64,000 bases of DNA from Prorocentrum cordatum (GCA_963575745.1 CAUYUJ010014337.1:118821-182820), one strand, 5' to 3'; shown: positions 10,986 through 22,149, counted from the stretch's first letter. Numbers and translations are program-made. The notes: generated by a model from the letters alone, not told the origin.

Positions 10986-11370
10986 ACAATTACTCGACAG
11001 ATACTACGCAGTCGATAGAATTCGGAATGTTCCATTTCTCCTCGTGACAACGGGCCAGCGTTCCCTCGCTTGTCTCGCGTACTGTTTCCCACACGCACAC
11101 ACAGGATCCTAAGCATTGTTGCATGTTTGATCGGAGCGCGATCGGCGCTTCAAACATGGTGTTCCCGCTGCAACATGGACCACATGCCTGTATGTGGCTC
11201 CTTCCTCGATCCGACTCGATGTGGATGCCGCCCCCCTCATTTCTCATCCTCTGCCTTCCCTCCTGATTCTCTCACTACTCGTGTTGCTGATGCTTCTGCC
11301 TGCCCATCTCCTGCACGCTGGCCTACTCTACAGGAGCTAACAATGACATAACCATAAGAACTCGGAGGCT
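10986..11370. other. Unique non-coding stretch
   Basis: Lower-GC unique sequence with no recognisable gene or repeat. Confidence 0.4.
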
Positions 11371-11492
11371 CGCGCGGATTTCTCGGATCGGCGCTGGGGC
11401 CCCCTGGCGGCGCCTCCGGCGCCGCCCCTGGCGCGCTCCGCGCGCCAGGGAGGGGGGTCCAGCGCGCATCCAAGAAATCCGCGCGGACTTCA
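11371..11492. mobile_element. T6-family hairpin element, copy 1
   Basis: Left arm GCGCGGATTTCTCGGATCGG and right arm CCAAGAAATCCGCGCG are inverted repeats of about 26 bp. Between them lies an inner palindrome built from CTGGCGCG/CGCGCCAGG. A full relative is at 17890-18003; partial relatives are at 55543-55612 and 62266-62340. No coding capacity. Confidence 0.7.
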
Positions 11493-11544
11493 TTCCCCTT
11501 TGCTCATTCTCCAACTGCTTCCCGATCCTCTTCGTCGTCCTCGT

Positions 11545-11715
11545 CCGCCTCTTGCTCCTCCTCCTCCTCCTCCTCCTCCTCCTCCTCCTCCCTCCTCCTC
11601 CTCCCTCCTCCTCCTCCTCCTCCTCCTCCTCCTCCTCCTCCTCCTCCTCCTCCTCCTCCTCCTCCTCCTCCAGCTCCTCCTCCTCCTCCTCCTCCTCCTC
11701 CTCCTCCTCCTCTCT
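11545..11715. repeat. TCC triplet array
   Basis: About 170 bp of TCC units. Long Ser/Leu/Pro frames here are artefacts. Confidence 0.95.
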
Positions 11716-11921
11716 CTCCTCTCCTCTTCCTACTTGTCCTCTGCATCACGACGTGGGCCCCTTGACGTCTGGACCCCGTCCTGGGAGCGAAACTTTGCAA
11801 GACGCGAGGGGCCAGGCGATACCACAACACGCCCCACCTCTGCACCCCGGGCTCGCCCACTCCCGGGCGGCGTCCTGACGAGACCTCCGGGGCCCCCCCA
11901 GGAGGCCCAGAATGAAGGGGC

Positions 11922-12079
11922 CCCAGGACACACAAATAAATACACACAAGTAAAAACATTCCCCATATTTTCCCATATTTTCTCAGTTTTGGCCTTCTCC
12001 CCCACTTCCCATATTTTCCCATATTTTCTGGGGAGTCGACGATTAATTGTGTCTGTGCATTTTTTTTTCCTCCTGACAG
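11922..12079 (+). mobile_element. T4-family element, copy 2 (best preserved)
   Basis: This copy carries CCAGGACACACAAATAAA, two CCCCATATTTTCCCATATTT blocks, CCCACTTCCCATATTTTCCC, GACGATTAATTGTGTCTGTG, then a T8-C2 pyrimidine tract ending CTGACAG. Its 3' edge is an excellent match to a eukaryotic 3' splice site. The element is flanked on the right by AAGGCCGTCACCGAGGCGAG, a word also found at 10019 without a T4 element beside it. Confidence 0.65.
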
Positions 12080-12775
12080 AAGGCCGTCACCGAGGCGAGG
12101 GCAGCGGTCTCGGTGCCCTTTGCCTCCTCTGGGCCAGATCTCTTCGCCCTGGACCGCACCGTGACGGTCTGCAGGGGCCCCGCGAGGAGCCTCCAGACGC
12201 CGAGAGCGGCCAGAACACCGCAGCGGAGGGGTGCAGCAACAGACCTCCCGTCGTGACCCGTCTGCACGGCGCGAGGGCGTCTGTGGTGCCTGCCCGCTGC
12301 GCCGGGGGCTCGCGGCGCAGGAGCGAGGCGCGCGCTGGCCCCCCTGGCGGGGTGGTGCCCTCCGCCTCGAGCGCGAGACGTCCCCCACGTCCAATCTCGG
12401 GGGGGCATCGTGGATCCCCTCGCCGGAGGAGGCCCCCCTCTGGTGGTGGTGTCGCTTCTCCTGCCCCCTCCCCCGAGGTTGACAATTCAAAGGCCCCTGA
12501 CCCTCTGGGAGCAGACCCAAATGAAGGGGCAAAGAAGCATCGGGACGCCTGTTCTGCAGATGTATGGAGCCAAAGCACCCAGATTGATGATCCCTATACT
12601 GAGAAAGGCGGAGACCTAAAAGTTAGGCTACGCCTTCACTGTGTTAGGAGGTCTTCTGTTATCGATGAGAGGTGGCCCCCTGGTGGGGATGGTGATGGTG
12701 TCGCTCATGCTCCTGACGCCCCCCGACGACATGATTTGTTTCATAACGACGGACCCCCAGGAGGTCTCGACCATT
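12080..12775. other. Non-coding stretch with degenerate T3 fragment
   Basis: 12130-12260 carries degenerate T3 words (GACCGCACCGTGACGGTC, CTCCCGTCGTGACCC). The rest is unique GC-rich DNA without a supported gene. Confidence 0.45.
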
Positions 12776-13095
12776 CCCCGGGGACCAGTTTTTCATCCCA
12801 GTCGTCCTTCGACGGTCCGGAGAGGCCCAGTCAGGCCCCCCAGGAGCCGCGAATGGAGAAACACCTCCCGTCGTGATCTTGCCACGGCTCCACAAGGTCT
12901 GGGGCGTCGCTACTCCTTCCCCTTCGGTGGCAACTCATGGGAGCCTCCCGTACCATCCTGCCGGCTCTTGCGAATCGACGCTACATCGACGCTGAACCGA
13001 CGCGAATCGACGCTACATCGACGCTAAATGGCGCTCAGCGACGCTGAACCGGCGCTGTCTCATCGGCGCCAAGACGCGCATCGACGCTGGCCGAC
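12776..13095. repeat. Composite repeat: T3 half, linker and GACGCTA units
   Basis: T3 words (TTCGACGGTCCGGAGAGGCC, CACCTCCCGTCGTGATC) are followed by GGCAACTCATGGG, GGCTCTTGCGAATCGACGCT and then short ATCGACGCTA-type tandem units (12972-13090). The same order of components occurs at 47980-48240, so the composite has been copied as a unit. Confidence 0.65.
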
Positions 13096-13149
13096 GATAC
13101 CACAAACATAACCACGAGGCTACACAAGGCTCCCACGACTTTGATGGGC

Positions 13150-13320
13150 CTGTCTTCCACCACCACCACCACCACCACCATAAGGTGGAGGGGGGAAGGA
13201 GGTGGAGGACGAGGAGGAGGACGAAGAGGAGGAGGAGCAGGAGGAGGAGGAGGAGAAGGTGGAGGAGAAGGACCCCCCTCCCCCTCCAACTTCTGGTGGT
13301 GGTGGTGGAAGACGGGCCCA
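13150..13320. repeat. CAC tract and GGA array bracketed by inverted words
   Basis: A CCACCACCACCACC tract (13157-13180) precedes a GGA/GAG array (13186-13275), followed by GGTGGTGGTGGTGG (13297-13311). The outer CAC and GTG tracts are complementary and could close a hairpin. 62880-63000 has the same arrangement. Confidence 0.7.
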
Positions 13321-13550
13321 CCCTACCACTCGCTGCCGCCCTGCCACCCGCAGCCCGAGCCCGACGCCTCGGCCGCCGCCGGCAGCCCCCCCGGCGCCGG
13401 CGGCGCGTGGGGCCGCGGGCCGGCGAGGAGGGGCGCGGCGCCCGCGTGGAGCAGCGTGGCGAGGGTGGAAGTGCTGGCGCCGCTGGCGCCTCGGTCTCCC
13501 CGGAGAGCACCCCTCGAGGAGGAGGAGCAGAGGAAGGGCAGGAGCCCAGG

Positions 13551-13728
13551 GACACACCAGGGCATGCAGAGACACACACCCCAGAGTGCCCCCGATTTCC
13601 CCATATATGTTCGGGGTGTTCGTCTTCCCCCCCCCCTGTCCATGGTTTCTCATTCTCCCCTGTGTATCGACGATTCCTTGTGTCTGTGTGTGTGTTTTTC
13701 CCCTCCTTCTTACAACTCACTGACAAAA
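13551..13728 (+). mobile_element. T4-family element, copy 3 (diverged)
   Basis: Ordered remnants GGGACACACC, TTTCCCCATATATGTTCGGG, TATCGACGATTCCTTGTGTC and a TTTTTCCCCTCC tract match T4 but are substantially diverged. Confidence 0.45.
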
Positions 13729-13785
13729 GGTCTCTCTCTTCTTTTCGACTCTGGGAGCCCTCGCCGGGCCTCGGGATCCTCCAAG

Positions 13786-14030
13786 GACATCATCATTATT
13801 ATTATTATTACTAATATTACTACTACTATTATTACTATTATTATTGTTATTAATATTATTATTACTATTATTATTATCATTATTATTATGATTGTTGTTG
13901 TTGTTATTATTATTATGATTATTATGATGATTATTATTATGATTATTATTATTATGTATTATTATCATTATTAGTATCATCATTATTATTATTATTAATA
14001 TTATTACCATTATTCTTATTATTATTTAGG
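13786..14030. repeat. ATT/ATC microsatellite, 245 bp
   Basis: An AT-rich array of ATT with ATC, ACT and GTT variants, a sharp compositional contrast to the GC-rich surroundings. Confidence 0.95.
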
Positions 14031-14880
14031 CAGCATAGAGGACCACTTCGTGAAATATTCACCTGCTCGTGATAAGTACGTATACTACACTCGAGAGCTG
14101 ACAGGTCACTGGTGCCTCGCTGTCACGCCTCAGAGCCTCCAAGGACGACTCGGGATAAGATAAACCGGGGTCGAGATCGAGACCTCTGGGGGTCGACGCT
14201 GCGAAAACACATCACGACGTCGTGGCGCTGGGGCCTCGGGAAGAGACGGAGCCCCGTGCAGCAGGCCGCCCTGGAGCGGAAACCTGCCAGGGGCACTCCA
14301 CGTGCCGCGCGCGCGGCACGGCACTCCCAGTGGACACCCGCGGGGCAGATCGTCGACGTCCACAGGTCCACAAGCAAGCGAATGTCTCGGGCGAGGCGCA
14401 CGTCGATTGGCGAGACCGCACGCGTCTTGCACCGGCACGCTCGACCGCCGCTGTCGGGTGAACCCGTTCAGAGTTCCTCAATCGACTTGTCTGGGGGGGG
14501 TCCTGTCAACGCTATGAATAATACCCTCCTCTTTCCCCTGACTCCGTCCGGAAGATACTGGGCCCGCTCCGCGCGCTGTTGTTTCACATCAGCAGGAAAG
14601 CACACAACTGTTGTGCCTCATGGTGCTGTTTACCATCCGATCGTGTCCGGTGCTTGAGAACAGTGCTTCCGTTGCAGCATGGGCTTCCTTTTTGGGAGCG
14701 GCGCGTTGCTCCCGTCGTTCCGATTGGCGCTCTCGCCCCAGCGCGGGCCACCTTGCTGGATCCGAATCGCCTCCTTCGTTTCCCCTCCACGACCTCCCCC
14801 TGGTCATCCTGTTCCTCCCGCTCCTTCCACTCCAATTCTTGCTGCTTCTGCTGCTGTTTGTCCTCATCCGCTCCCTTCCG
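14031..14880. other. Non-coding stretch with reversed T3 fragment
   Basis: 14125-14230 holds reverse-oriented T3 words (GAGACCTCTGGGGGTCGACG, CACGACGTCGTGGCG). The remainder to 14880 is unique and contains no supported gene. Confidence 0.5.
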
Positions 14881-15450
14881 CTCCTCCTCCTCCTCCTCCT
14901 CCTGCTCCCCGCCACCTCCTCCTCCTCCTCCTCCTCCTCCTCCTCCTCCTCCTCCTCCTCCTGTGAACGCAGTTCTCATTTTTTCGGTTGCGGATAACAC
15001 GATGTGGTTGGCTGGAGTGGCAGGTCGGCCGTGACACGCGTCCACGGCGAGAGAAAAGACACCGCAACAGGAAGGGACGGAGGGAGGGACAGGATGCCCG
15101 ATGAGGCGCGAGTGCACATAGCTTGTCCTCCCCCTGTCTCTTCTGCCCCTCCTCTCGCCCCATCCCTGCCATCCACATGCTCCACTTTCTCCTCGCTCCC
15201 CGCTCCTCCCTCCTCCACCTGCATCTTAGGATCCCTCCCGTCTGGGTGGGCAGCCGCAGCTGCGGCCTCAGGCGCAGCTGGCGGGGTCTTCATCCCCGGC
15301 CACAGCCGCAGCCGCAGCCGCAGCCGCACAGCCACAGCAACAGCCGCCGCAGCAACGCGGCCGCAGCCGCGCAGCTGCGACCGCGCAGCCGCAGCCGCGC
15401 AGCCCCAGCCGCGCAGCTGCAGCTGCAGCGCAGCCGCGCAGCCGAAACGC
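14881..15450. repeat. TCC array and CCGCAG/GCAGCC arrays
   Basis: TCC units at 14884-14962; GCAGCCGCAGCCGCAG hexamer/nonamer units at about 15300-15445. Intervening sequence is unique. Confidence 0.8.
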
Positions 15451-16560
15451 GCGCGAACTCTACAAACAATCACTCCTTGTAACAACCTGCTCCCAACACC
15501 TTGTCCTCTTCCTCCCTCCCCCTCCACAAGCTCCCGCCTCCTCCCATTATTCCAACTCCCGCCTCACCCTTCTCTCTTCCCTTCTCCCTCCTCATCCTCC
15601 TCCTCCTTCCCTCCCTTTTCCGACGATCTCTGACTATCATGGAAAATCACTTGACACACTTGAACGCGAATCGATTCAACGCAACAAGATACAAATACGC
15701 GAACGCTCCGAAATTCGTGAGACCCACCGACAACGACGGAACAACTCTTACGACCGCATCCGCCTCATTCTCCGTCTTTTCCTCAGCCACCAAGATGCGC
15801 TCAAGAGCGGCCCCCGCACCAGTCCAGGAAACCATCCCCACTCGCTCTCTGAGCCGCATCCGGTCGTGGCGACGCAGGGAGGACTCAGAGACCCAGGAAG
15901 AAAGGGAGGATGAGCAGGAGGGAAGAGAAAGAGAAGATGCGCAGGGGGAAGAAAGGGGGGAAGGGGGGAGGGAGAGACGAGGAGGAAGGAGGGGGAGGGA
16001 GGGTGAGGGAGGAGTGAGAGGGAGGTGCCCTCAGCCCCTGCGTTGGGACATCCATTACACTCATCCTCGTCTGCATCGGCTCCCCGCATATTACAGCTCG
16101 TGGTGCTGCTCCGCTGGCAGCCGCATGTTCTGACTTGTATCGGACCGTCTTTCACCGTACAGCTGCGGCATGCCGTGCTCTGCGTCGCCTTCTGCTGCTC
16201 GCAGCTCGAATCAACGAGCAGGCATCATCCCTACCCCTCCGCCGCCTCATCCTCCCTCCGTCTTCCTGCCTCCCTTCCACACGTCCTGTTCATTCTCGAT
16301 CTCCCTCGCCCCCCTCACTCCTCCTCCCCCCCCCCGCCCCCGTTCTCCTCTCACCTCCCTGCCCTCTCCCGCCCCTCCTCCCCTTCCCTCCCCCCCCCCC
16401 CTCCCACCATTCTCCCTCCCTGTTTTTCCTCCTGTCCCGCGCCCGTCTGGGGCCCGGGCAGAGCGAGCCACTGCTGCGCTGGCTGGCTGGGATAGACCGT
16501 CGCTTTGCCGACGACGGCGGCGGCGGCGACGGGGACGACGACAACCACAAGCACGACGAC
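15451..16560. other. Pyrimidine- and purine-rich non-coding DNA
   Basis: CTC/TCC-rich (15500-15620, 16230-16440) and GGA/GAA-rich (15890-16025) stretches surround moderately unique sequence. Open frames show no domain I recognise. Confidence 0.45.
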
Positions 16561-16690
16561 GGCCATCACTCGAACCTCGGTCCTCCTCCTTCTCCTCCTC
16601 TTCCTCCTCCTCCTTCTCCTCGTCCTCCTCGTCCTCCTCTTCCTCCTCCTCCTCCTCCTCGGCCTCCTCGATCCTGCTCGATCCTCCTCC
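16561..16690. repeat. TCC triplet array
   Basis: TCC/CTC units with TCG interruptions. Confidence 0.85.
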
Positions 16691-16759
16691 CACCCCTCGT
16701 CGATCCAAGACCGAAGCTCCTTATTTGGCTTCCAAACGTGTCAAGAACTTGCCGAATTG

Positions 16760-17232
16760 GCGGGGTGACGCATGCGAGCTGTGCCGCTGGAACTTCGGTG
16801 TCCCTGTGGAAGCACGAAACGTGTGGTGGTTGTGCCGGAATCGGAGGGGGAGGAGCTTGCGGCAGTGGGTTCTTCGGTGGAGTTCCCCATGAGGCCACAG
16901 TACGTGCGAGAGGTGTGCCAGAATGAGTAGGGATGACGTATGCGAACTGTGCCACTGGGATCCTCGGTAGACCTCCTTGAAGGGTCACGAAGCGTGTGGG
17001 GGGTGTGCCGAGACATGATGTGTGAGAGACGCGTGCTAACTGTGTCACTGGGACCGTCGGTGGAGTTCATTATGGGACACGAAATGTGTAAGGGGTGTGC
17101 CGACATGTACATGCGGGGGGCAGGGGCAAGGAAGGAGGGAGGAAGGGGGAGGAGGGAGCAAGAGTGAGACGCGGGGGGGCTTTCTCTTTAAAACGAGGGC
17201 CCAACACCACAGGATGGTTGGGGAACGACAAC
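16760..17232 (-). repeat. T12 element, reverse-oriented relative
   Basis: Read on the minus strand this repeats the T12 plan: leader CCAACCATCCTGTGGTGTTG, a pyrimidine-rich tract, then about four degenerate 85-90-bp units with GGCACACCCCTTACAC, GTGTCCCATA and CCACCGACGGTCCCAGTG words. Only the unit order and key words are conserved relative to 3039-3845. Confidence 0.65.
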
Positions 17233-17889
17233 AAAACGTTGCATGCGTGGTTATGTTGCTGTCTGGCAAGAAACAACGGAGCGGCGCAACACACTAGCAC
17301 GATGGAGCCAAAGAAACAGCAGAGCACCTAGAGAGTGCCTGAGATCCGCGTGAAGGAGGCGATGGACATGTCCTGCGCGGCATCTGCAGGTGTAGCCATG
17401 CGGGCGAATGGGGAGGAAGGGGAGGCAGAGAGCGAGGACGGCGTCCGAGCGAGCGACATTATTCATGGGCTCCCAACTTCGCGCTTCGCGCTGCGCGAAG
17501 CGCGAAGCGCGAATAACTTCGCGCTCTCGCGCCGCCCTCCCAAAGGGAGAATAGGAGGACGAGGAGGAGGGGGAGAAGGAACGAGGACCGCGAAGCGCGA
17601 ATAACTTCGCGCCCTCGAGGGAGCCCTTATTATTGCTTACCCGTGCGGCGAATTCCGATGCACGCGTCAAGCTCCACAAGTTCCCACGCCCAACGGCGGC
17701 TGCGGCGGGAAGAATCCCCGCCCGCATAGAGAGAGGCCGACACAGCGGCTGCCCGGACCGCGCGGCCGCTGTACCGAAAGGAGGAGGATGACGCGGAGGA
17801 CGAGACCGACGAGCTCATCGGGGAATCTGGACTCGACCAGAGGAGCGCAAAACGACAAACAGAGCTACGTGGACAAATCTCTGGGAGGA
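17233..17889. other. Non-coding stretch with GCGCTTCGCG palindromes
   Basis: 17478-17610 contains nested GCGCTTCGCGCTGCGCGAAG palindromes and two copies of GAAGCGCGAATAACTTCGCG (about 17504 and 17594). No gene is recognised. Confidence 0.55.
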
Positions 17890-18003
17890 CCACGCGGATG
17901 GCTTGGATCGGCGCCAGACCGTCTCGCTGGCGCGCGGAGCGCGCCAGGGGCGGCGCGGGAGCCGCCACCAAGGCCGATCCAAGAAATCCGCGCGCATCTC
18001 CGA
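17890..18003. mobile_element. T6-family hairpin element, copy 2
   Basis: Left CACGCGGATGGCTTGGATCG and right GATCCAAGAAATCCGCGCG arms are inverted. The core has CTGGCGCGCGGAGCGCGCCAG, a near-perfect palindrome. Confidence 0.65.
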
Positions 18004-18400
18004 TATGTTATGTTTATGCAGTCTTGTCTTCCTCGGTGAGCACCCAAATCAAACCGACTGAGCTGCCCTCGGAGCCAAGCCTCTCAGCTCCTTAGCTTCT
18101 TGGATACGTGCAATCGGCTCCACACTGAAGCCATGCGATTCAAAGAGTCGCTAGGCAAACCTGGTGCAACCCACGAGCTAACGTGCGATAGAACCTTGGC
18201 CTGAGAGAAAACGAGTGCGCGAAAGGTATCGAATTTCCCCCCTCCCTGCGCCGGTCGCAGGTCAGAGGATACATAAACGATGCGCCCGCCTGAAAGGGTA
18301 TTAAGTGTGGTTGCCAAAGTTGATTGCTCATCGGGTCAGAACACGCAGTGCAAGAAGAGCCCCTAGACCTGCACCGTGGAGACCTGGTGGCTAGCAAAGA
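18004..18400. other. Unique non-coding stretch
   Basis: No repeat or gene recognised. Confidence 0.4.
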
Positions 18401-18755
18401 CATCCTCCTCCCTCCTACACCTCCTACACCTCCTCCTCCTCCTCCTCCTCCTCCTCCTCCTCCTCCTCCTCCTCCTCCACCTCCTCCACCTCCTCCCTCC
18501 CCCCTCCTCCACCTCATCCCTCCTCCTTCTCCTCCTCCTCCTCCTCCTCCTCCCTCCTCATCCTTCCACTCCTCCTCCCTCTCCTCCTGGAGGAGAGGAG
18601 GAGGAGGGAGAAAGGATGAAGAGGAGCAGAAGGGATGAGGAGGAGGATGATGAGGAGGAGGAGTGGAAGTAGTAGTAGTAGGAGGAGGAGGAGGAGGAAT
18701 GAGAAAGAATGAGGAGGAGGAGGAGGAGGAGGAGGAGGAGGAGGAGGAGACCAGG
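18401..18755. repeat. Facing CTC and GAG arrays (long imperfect hairpin)
   Basis: A 185-bp CTC/TCC array (18401-18585) runs into a 165-bp GAG/GGA array (18590-18755) through the centre CCTCCTGGAGGAGAGGAGG. The arms are broadly complementary and could fold into a long hairpin, or the mirror tracts could form a triplex. Confidence 0.85.
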
Positions 18756-18894
18756 GCCGCCTCCCCAGCAGCAGTTTCACGCTGGGACCTGGGAGGGCTC
18801 TGGGAGCCCGAGAGGTGGCCGAACCTCCAGGCCCCACTCCCCTCAAGACGCCGCCTGCCCACGGCGGGCTCCGTCGATCCTCGCTCCTCCATTC

Positions 18895-19015
18895 CTTGTT
18901 CCTTCTGATCCTCGATCCACGATCCTCGATCCTCTATTCCTTCTTGTTGCTTCTGGTCCACGATCTCGATCCTCTATTCCTCGATCCTCTATTCCTCGAT
19001 CCTCGATTCTCCCTG
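18895..19015. repeat. TCGATCCTC tandem words
   Basis: About eight copies of GATCCTCGATCC / CTCTATTCCTCGATC words. A shorter cluster lies at 19978-20037. Confidence 0.7.
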
Positions 19016-19192
19016 CCGCACCCCGGAGCCAGTCGGAAGGGCGGGCCGGGCGTCTTGCCTCGAGCCCGAAGACGGGCAGCTGTCGTCACAGACGGAGGGC
19101 GGGCCGCTCTTCCAAAATGCGGCTCTCGCCTCAGCGCCGCGCTCAGTCGCTTCAAGCATTTGCAAGGGCTTCACGGATTGAGGACACGCCGA

Positions 19193-19325
19193 CCAGCCAT
19201 AACTGGGGGAGCTGTGGTCCTTACCCCCCTGGGGGAACCCATCGCGTCGACGATCTCTCGAGAGGGGTGTCGAAATCGATGGGTCCCCCAGGGGGTAAGG
19301 ACCACAGCTCCCCCAGTTGTGGCTG
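19193..19325. repeat. 133-bp perfect-arm inverted repeat
   Basis: Left arm from CCAGCCATAACTGGGGGAGC through GTGGTCCTTACCCCCC and right arm GGGGGTAAGGACCACAGCTC through CCCCCAGTTGTGGCTGG pair over about 48 bp with very few mismatches around a 35-bp centre. Confidence 0.85.
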
Positions 19326-19790
19326 GCCTGACACGTGGCTTTCAACGTCTTGCTCCGTTCGTCGTAAGAGCGTCCCAGGGCTTCGGAAGGAAGGCGGTTC
19401 CTTTTCAACATGTGGTTTTCGTTTTAGTGCCGCGCACATTCTTTTTCAATAAGTTGCAAGAGTATCACCAGTTCTGATGGTTAACGTACCAGAAGCCACT
19501 TTTGATTGCGATTCCAGATTGCCAGGGCGCAGCAGTTGCGCGTATTCGCGGCGTTGAAGTCCCACGGATAATGTTCTGGCGCGGCTCAGGACCGCCAAGA
19601 CGCAACAGGCAGGTGACATCGCGGAGTTGCAGTCCTGAGAACGGTGTTTTGGCACGCGTCAGCAGTTCCACACGGTTGCCCCCAGAAGGGGCACTTTCCT
19701 CAGTGGAACTCAATCCTTGCACGGGCCTGCGAAGACGGAGCTTGGAGGAGGGGTGTATCCCAACAACGTTGATGCGTCTTGGATTTGCAC
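19326..19790. other. Non-coding stretch with old direct repeat
   Basis: 19395-19455 is a diverged direct repeat of 19113-19170 (GGCTCTCGCCTCAGCGCCGC versus GGTTTTCGTTTTAGTGCCGC). Otherwise unique. Confidence 0.5.
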
Positions 19791-19794
19791 TGCT

Positions 19795-20250
19795 GCTGCT
19801 CCTCCTGCCTCTCCTCCTCCTCCTCCTCCTCCTCCGCCTCCTCCTCTTCCTCCTCCTCCCCCTCCTCCTCCCCCCCTCGTTCCGCTCTCCCACTCCACCT
19901 CCTCCTCTTCATTCTCCTCCTTCTCCGCTTTGCCTCTCGTCCTACTACTCCTGATCCTCCTTCTCCTCGCCCGCATCCTTCCTCTCGTCCTCCTCGATCC
20001 TCGATGTTCGATGCTTGATCCTCGATAACCGATGCTACCTCTCTTCCTCCTGCTCAGTCCTCGTCCTCCTCCCTGCCCTGCTGGAGACTCTCATGGAGAC
20101 TCCTCGGTCTTCCTCCTCCTCCTCCTCCTCCTCCTCCTCCTCCTCCTCCTCCCTCCTCATTTTCCCTCCTCCTCCTGCTCATCATCCTCCCCCTCCTCCT
20201 CCTCCTCCTCCTCCTCCTCCTCCTCCTCCTCCTCCTCCTCCTGCCCCTCC
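19795..20250. repeat. CTC/TCC arrays
   Basis: TCC-rich arrays at 19795-19870, 20105-20155 and 20160-20245, with GATCCTCGAT words between. Confidence 0.85.
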
Positions 20251-20460
20251 TCGATTCTCGACCCTCGATGCTTCCCTCCGCCCGCGAGGTCCGGGCGACT
20301 GCTCCCGCGGCCGCGGCGGCAGCGGGGGCTCGGCCACCGTGCCGGCGGACGCCGACGAGGCCACCGCCGCGGCGGGGCCTGCCAGCGGGCACGCCACCGC
20401 GTGGCAGGCAGCGGGTCGTCGTCGCCGCCGTCGACACCGAGGAAGGCGAGAGGCAACCTT

Positions 20461-20655
20461 CGGTGGCAACTCATGGTTCGTCGGAAGGAGTGAAACAAAT
20501 TAAGCCCCAATTGGGGGGCTGCTACGTCGGGATCGGCCGCGCATTAAGCGGGACTAAGCCGGTTTCAGCGGGATCAGGCTGGATCAGCGGGATTAAGCCG
20601 GATTTCGGACCAGGGCAAAGCCAGAACATGACCTCCCAGGAGTTGCGTCCGAATT
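20461..20655 (+). mobile_element. T5-family TIR element, copy 1
   Basis: Left end GGTGGCAACTCATGGTTCG and right end ACCTCCCAGGAGTTGCG are imperfect inverted repeats. The interior carries repeated GCGGGATTAAGC / GGATCAGC words and ATTTCGGACCAGGGC before the right end. It aligns throughout with 62579-62800. Confidence 0.7.
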
Positions 20656-21720
20656 GTCGGAGCTTCCCATCAGTTGCCAGCGAAGGTTGCCTCCTGGGCA
20701 GCCTTTGGCGCCTCTTGGGCGACGGCATACCCCCCCGAAGTGACGTCGAGGGGAATGCCGTGCACACAAATGCACTAAAATCTGAAAAGATAAAACACCC
20801 TCCAAGCCCCAAATCTCCGGGTCCGCCTGCCCTGATGCCTGATCCGCCGTACTTTGGGCAATGTCTGAGCAGCGCTGAAGTTCCGCCATACGTTTCAAGC
20901 TCCTGTGATGTCGATGTCCACCCCACCTCAGCATCGCTGTTTCCGCAGGTCGTTGCTGACATATCCCCCCTTCGTTTTTATGAGACGGTCCATTTTCTGC
21001 GTCACATACGTGATGCGTTCCGTTTTCCATTTCTAATGTAGTAATTCCCGAAGGGTTGCCAATTGCGCGCTCTTCTGCCTACGCGTTCTTCCGGATGCTT
21101 GGCTCTGTGGTGGTGGTAGTGGTGGTCAAATATTCCGCCTTTCGTGTTCGCATCGCTCGGGGAGCTGGTCCAACATCTGGAGTCCGAGAAGTCAACCTCA
21201 GCACGGCGGATACATGGTCCGACTGGCCCTCCTCCGAGCAACGGTCAGTTCGGGCATGCCCCCCCCCCTACGGGCGGATCCTGGAAGAAGAAAGGAAACA
21301 CAACCCGAAGAGATGCCCCAACAGCACGAAGCATACGGTCGAGGCGTTGACCAAAGGAACCCTAAATAAGGAACGAGGCCCTTTTTTCCCATAAATTCAA
21401 CTTCGATTTCCTATCGAACACATGAGGACAACCTGAGGCAAGCCGTGAACAAATCAAGGAACATGGAGCCCCTCCCCCACGAAAAGAGTTCCTTCTTCAG
21501 CGCCCCGACTGTAGCCCAAAGAGATGCCCCAACAGTACGAAACATACTTTTGCTGACTATTCCTAAGCTTTCTTCCTGTAAGCGAGAGCATCCCCGACGT
21601 AATGAGCAAGTGCGGGGCGACGCCTTCGGCCCCGCCGCGCGGCGCGGCGCCGATGCCCGCCGGCGGCGCCGGCGGCGTCTGCACCTGCGGGGTCACGGGG
21701 AGGGCCTCGCGCCATCCGGG
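20656..21720. other. Unique, lower-GC non-coding stretch
   Basis: One 27-bp direct repeat (AGAGATGCCCCAACAG start) occurs at 21312 and 21519. No gene, RNA or mobile element is recognised in this 1-kb region. Confidence 0.5.
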
Positions 21721-21862
21721 GGCCCGCCCTCCCTCCCTCCCTCCCCCCCCCGTCCTCCCTCCCTCCCCCTCCCCCCCCTCCTTCCCTCCCTCCCTCCCTC
21801 CTCCCTCCCCCCTTCCTCCCTCCCTCCCTCCCTCCCTCCCTCCCTCCCTCCCGCCGGCCGCC
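21721..21862. repeat. CCCT tetranucleotide array
   Basis: CCCT/TCCC units with polyC interruptions over 140 bp. Confidence 0.9.
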
Positions 21863-22149
21863 ACCGCCGCCCGCGCGGGCTCGGTGAGCTGCGTCGGCGC
21901 CGCCGCCGTCGTCTACAGACGTGCAGAACATCCAGCCCGATAGGAACCACCCCGGCACGCGGAGCCGTTTACTGGACGCACAGGGATCAAAGAGGTCAGG
22001 GCTGTCTAATGAACGTCCGGGGCCCTGATGTAGACGCCGATGCTCGGGTCCGGGTGGTCTCTCCCCCCTTGAGTGACGCCGGGCCCGAGGACCGTGAGCA
22101 AAGGACCCGTGAGGAAAACCCAGCCCTACAGTCCGCGGGCTAATTTGCT

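Noticed and set aside
11500-12876. 458-codon plus-strand frame and 342-codon minus-strand frame
   Set aside because: Both start in a TCC array and run through the T4 element and unique GC-rich DNA without any recognised motif.
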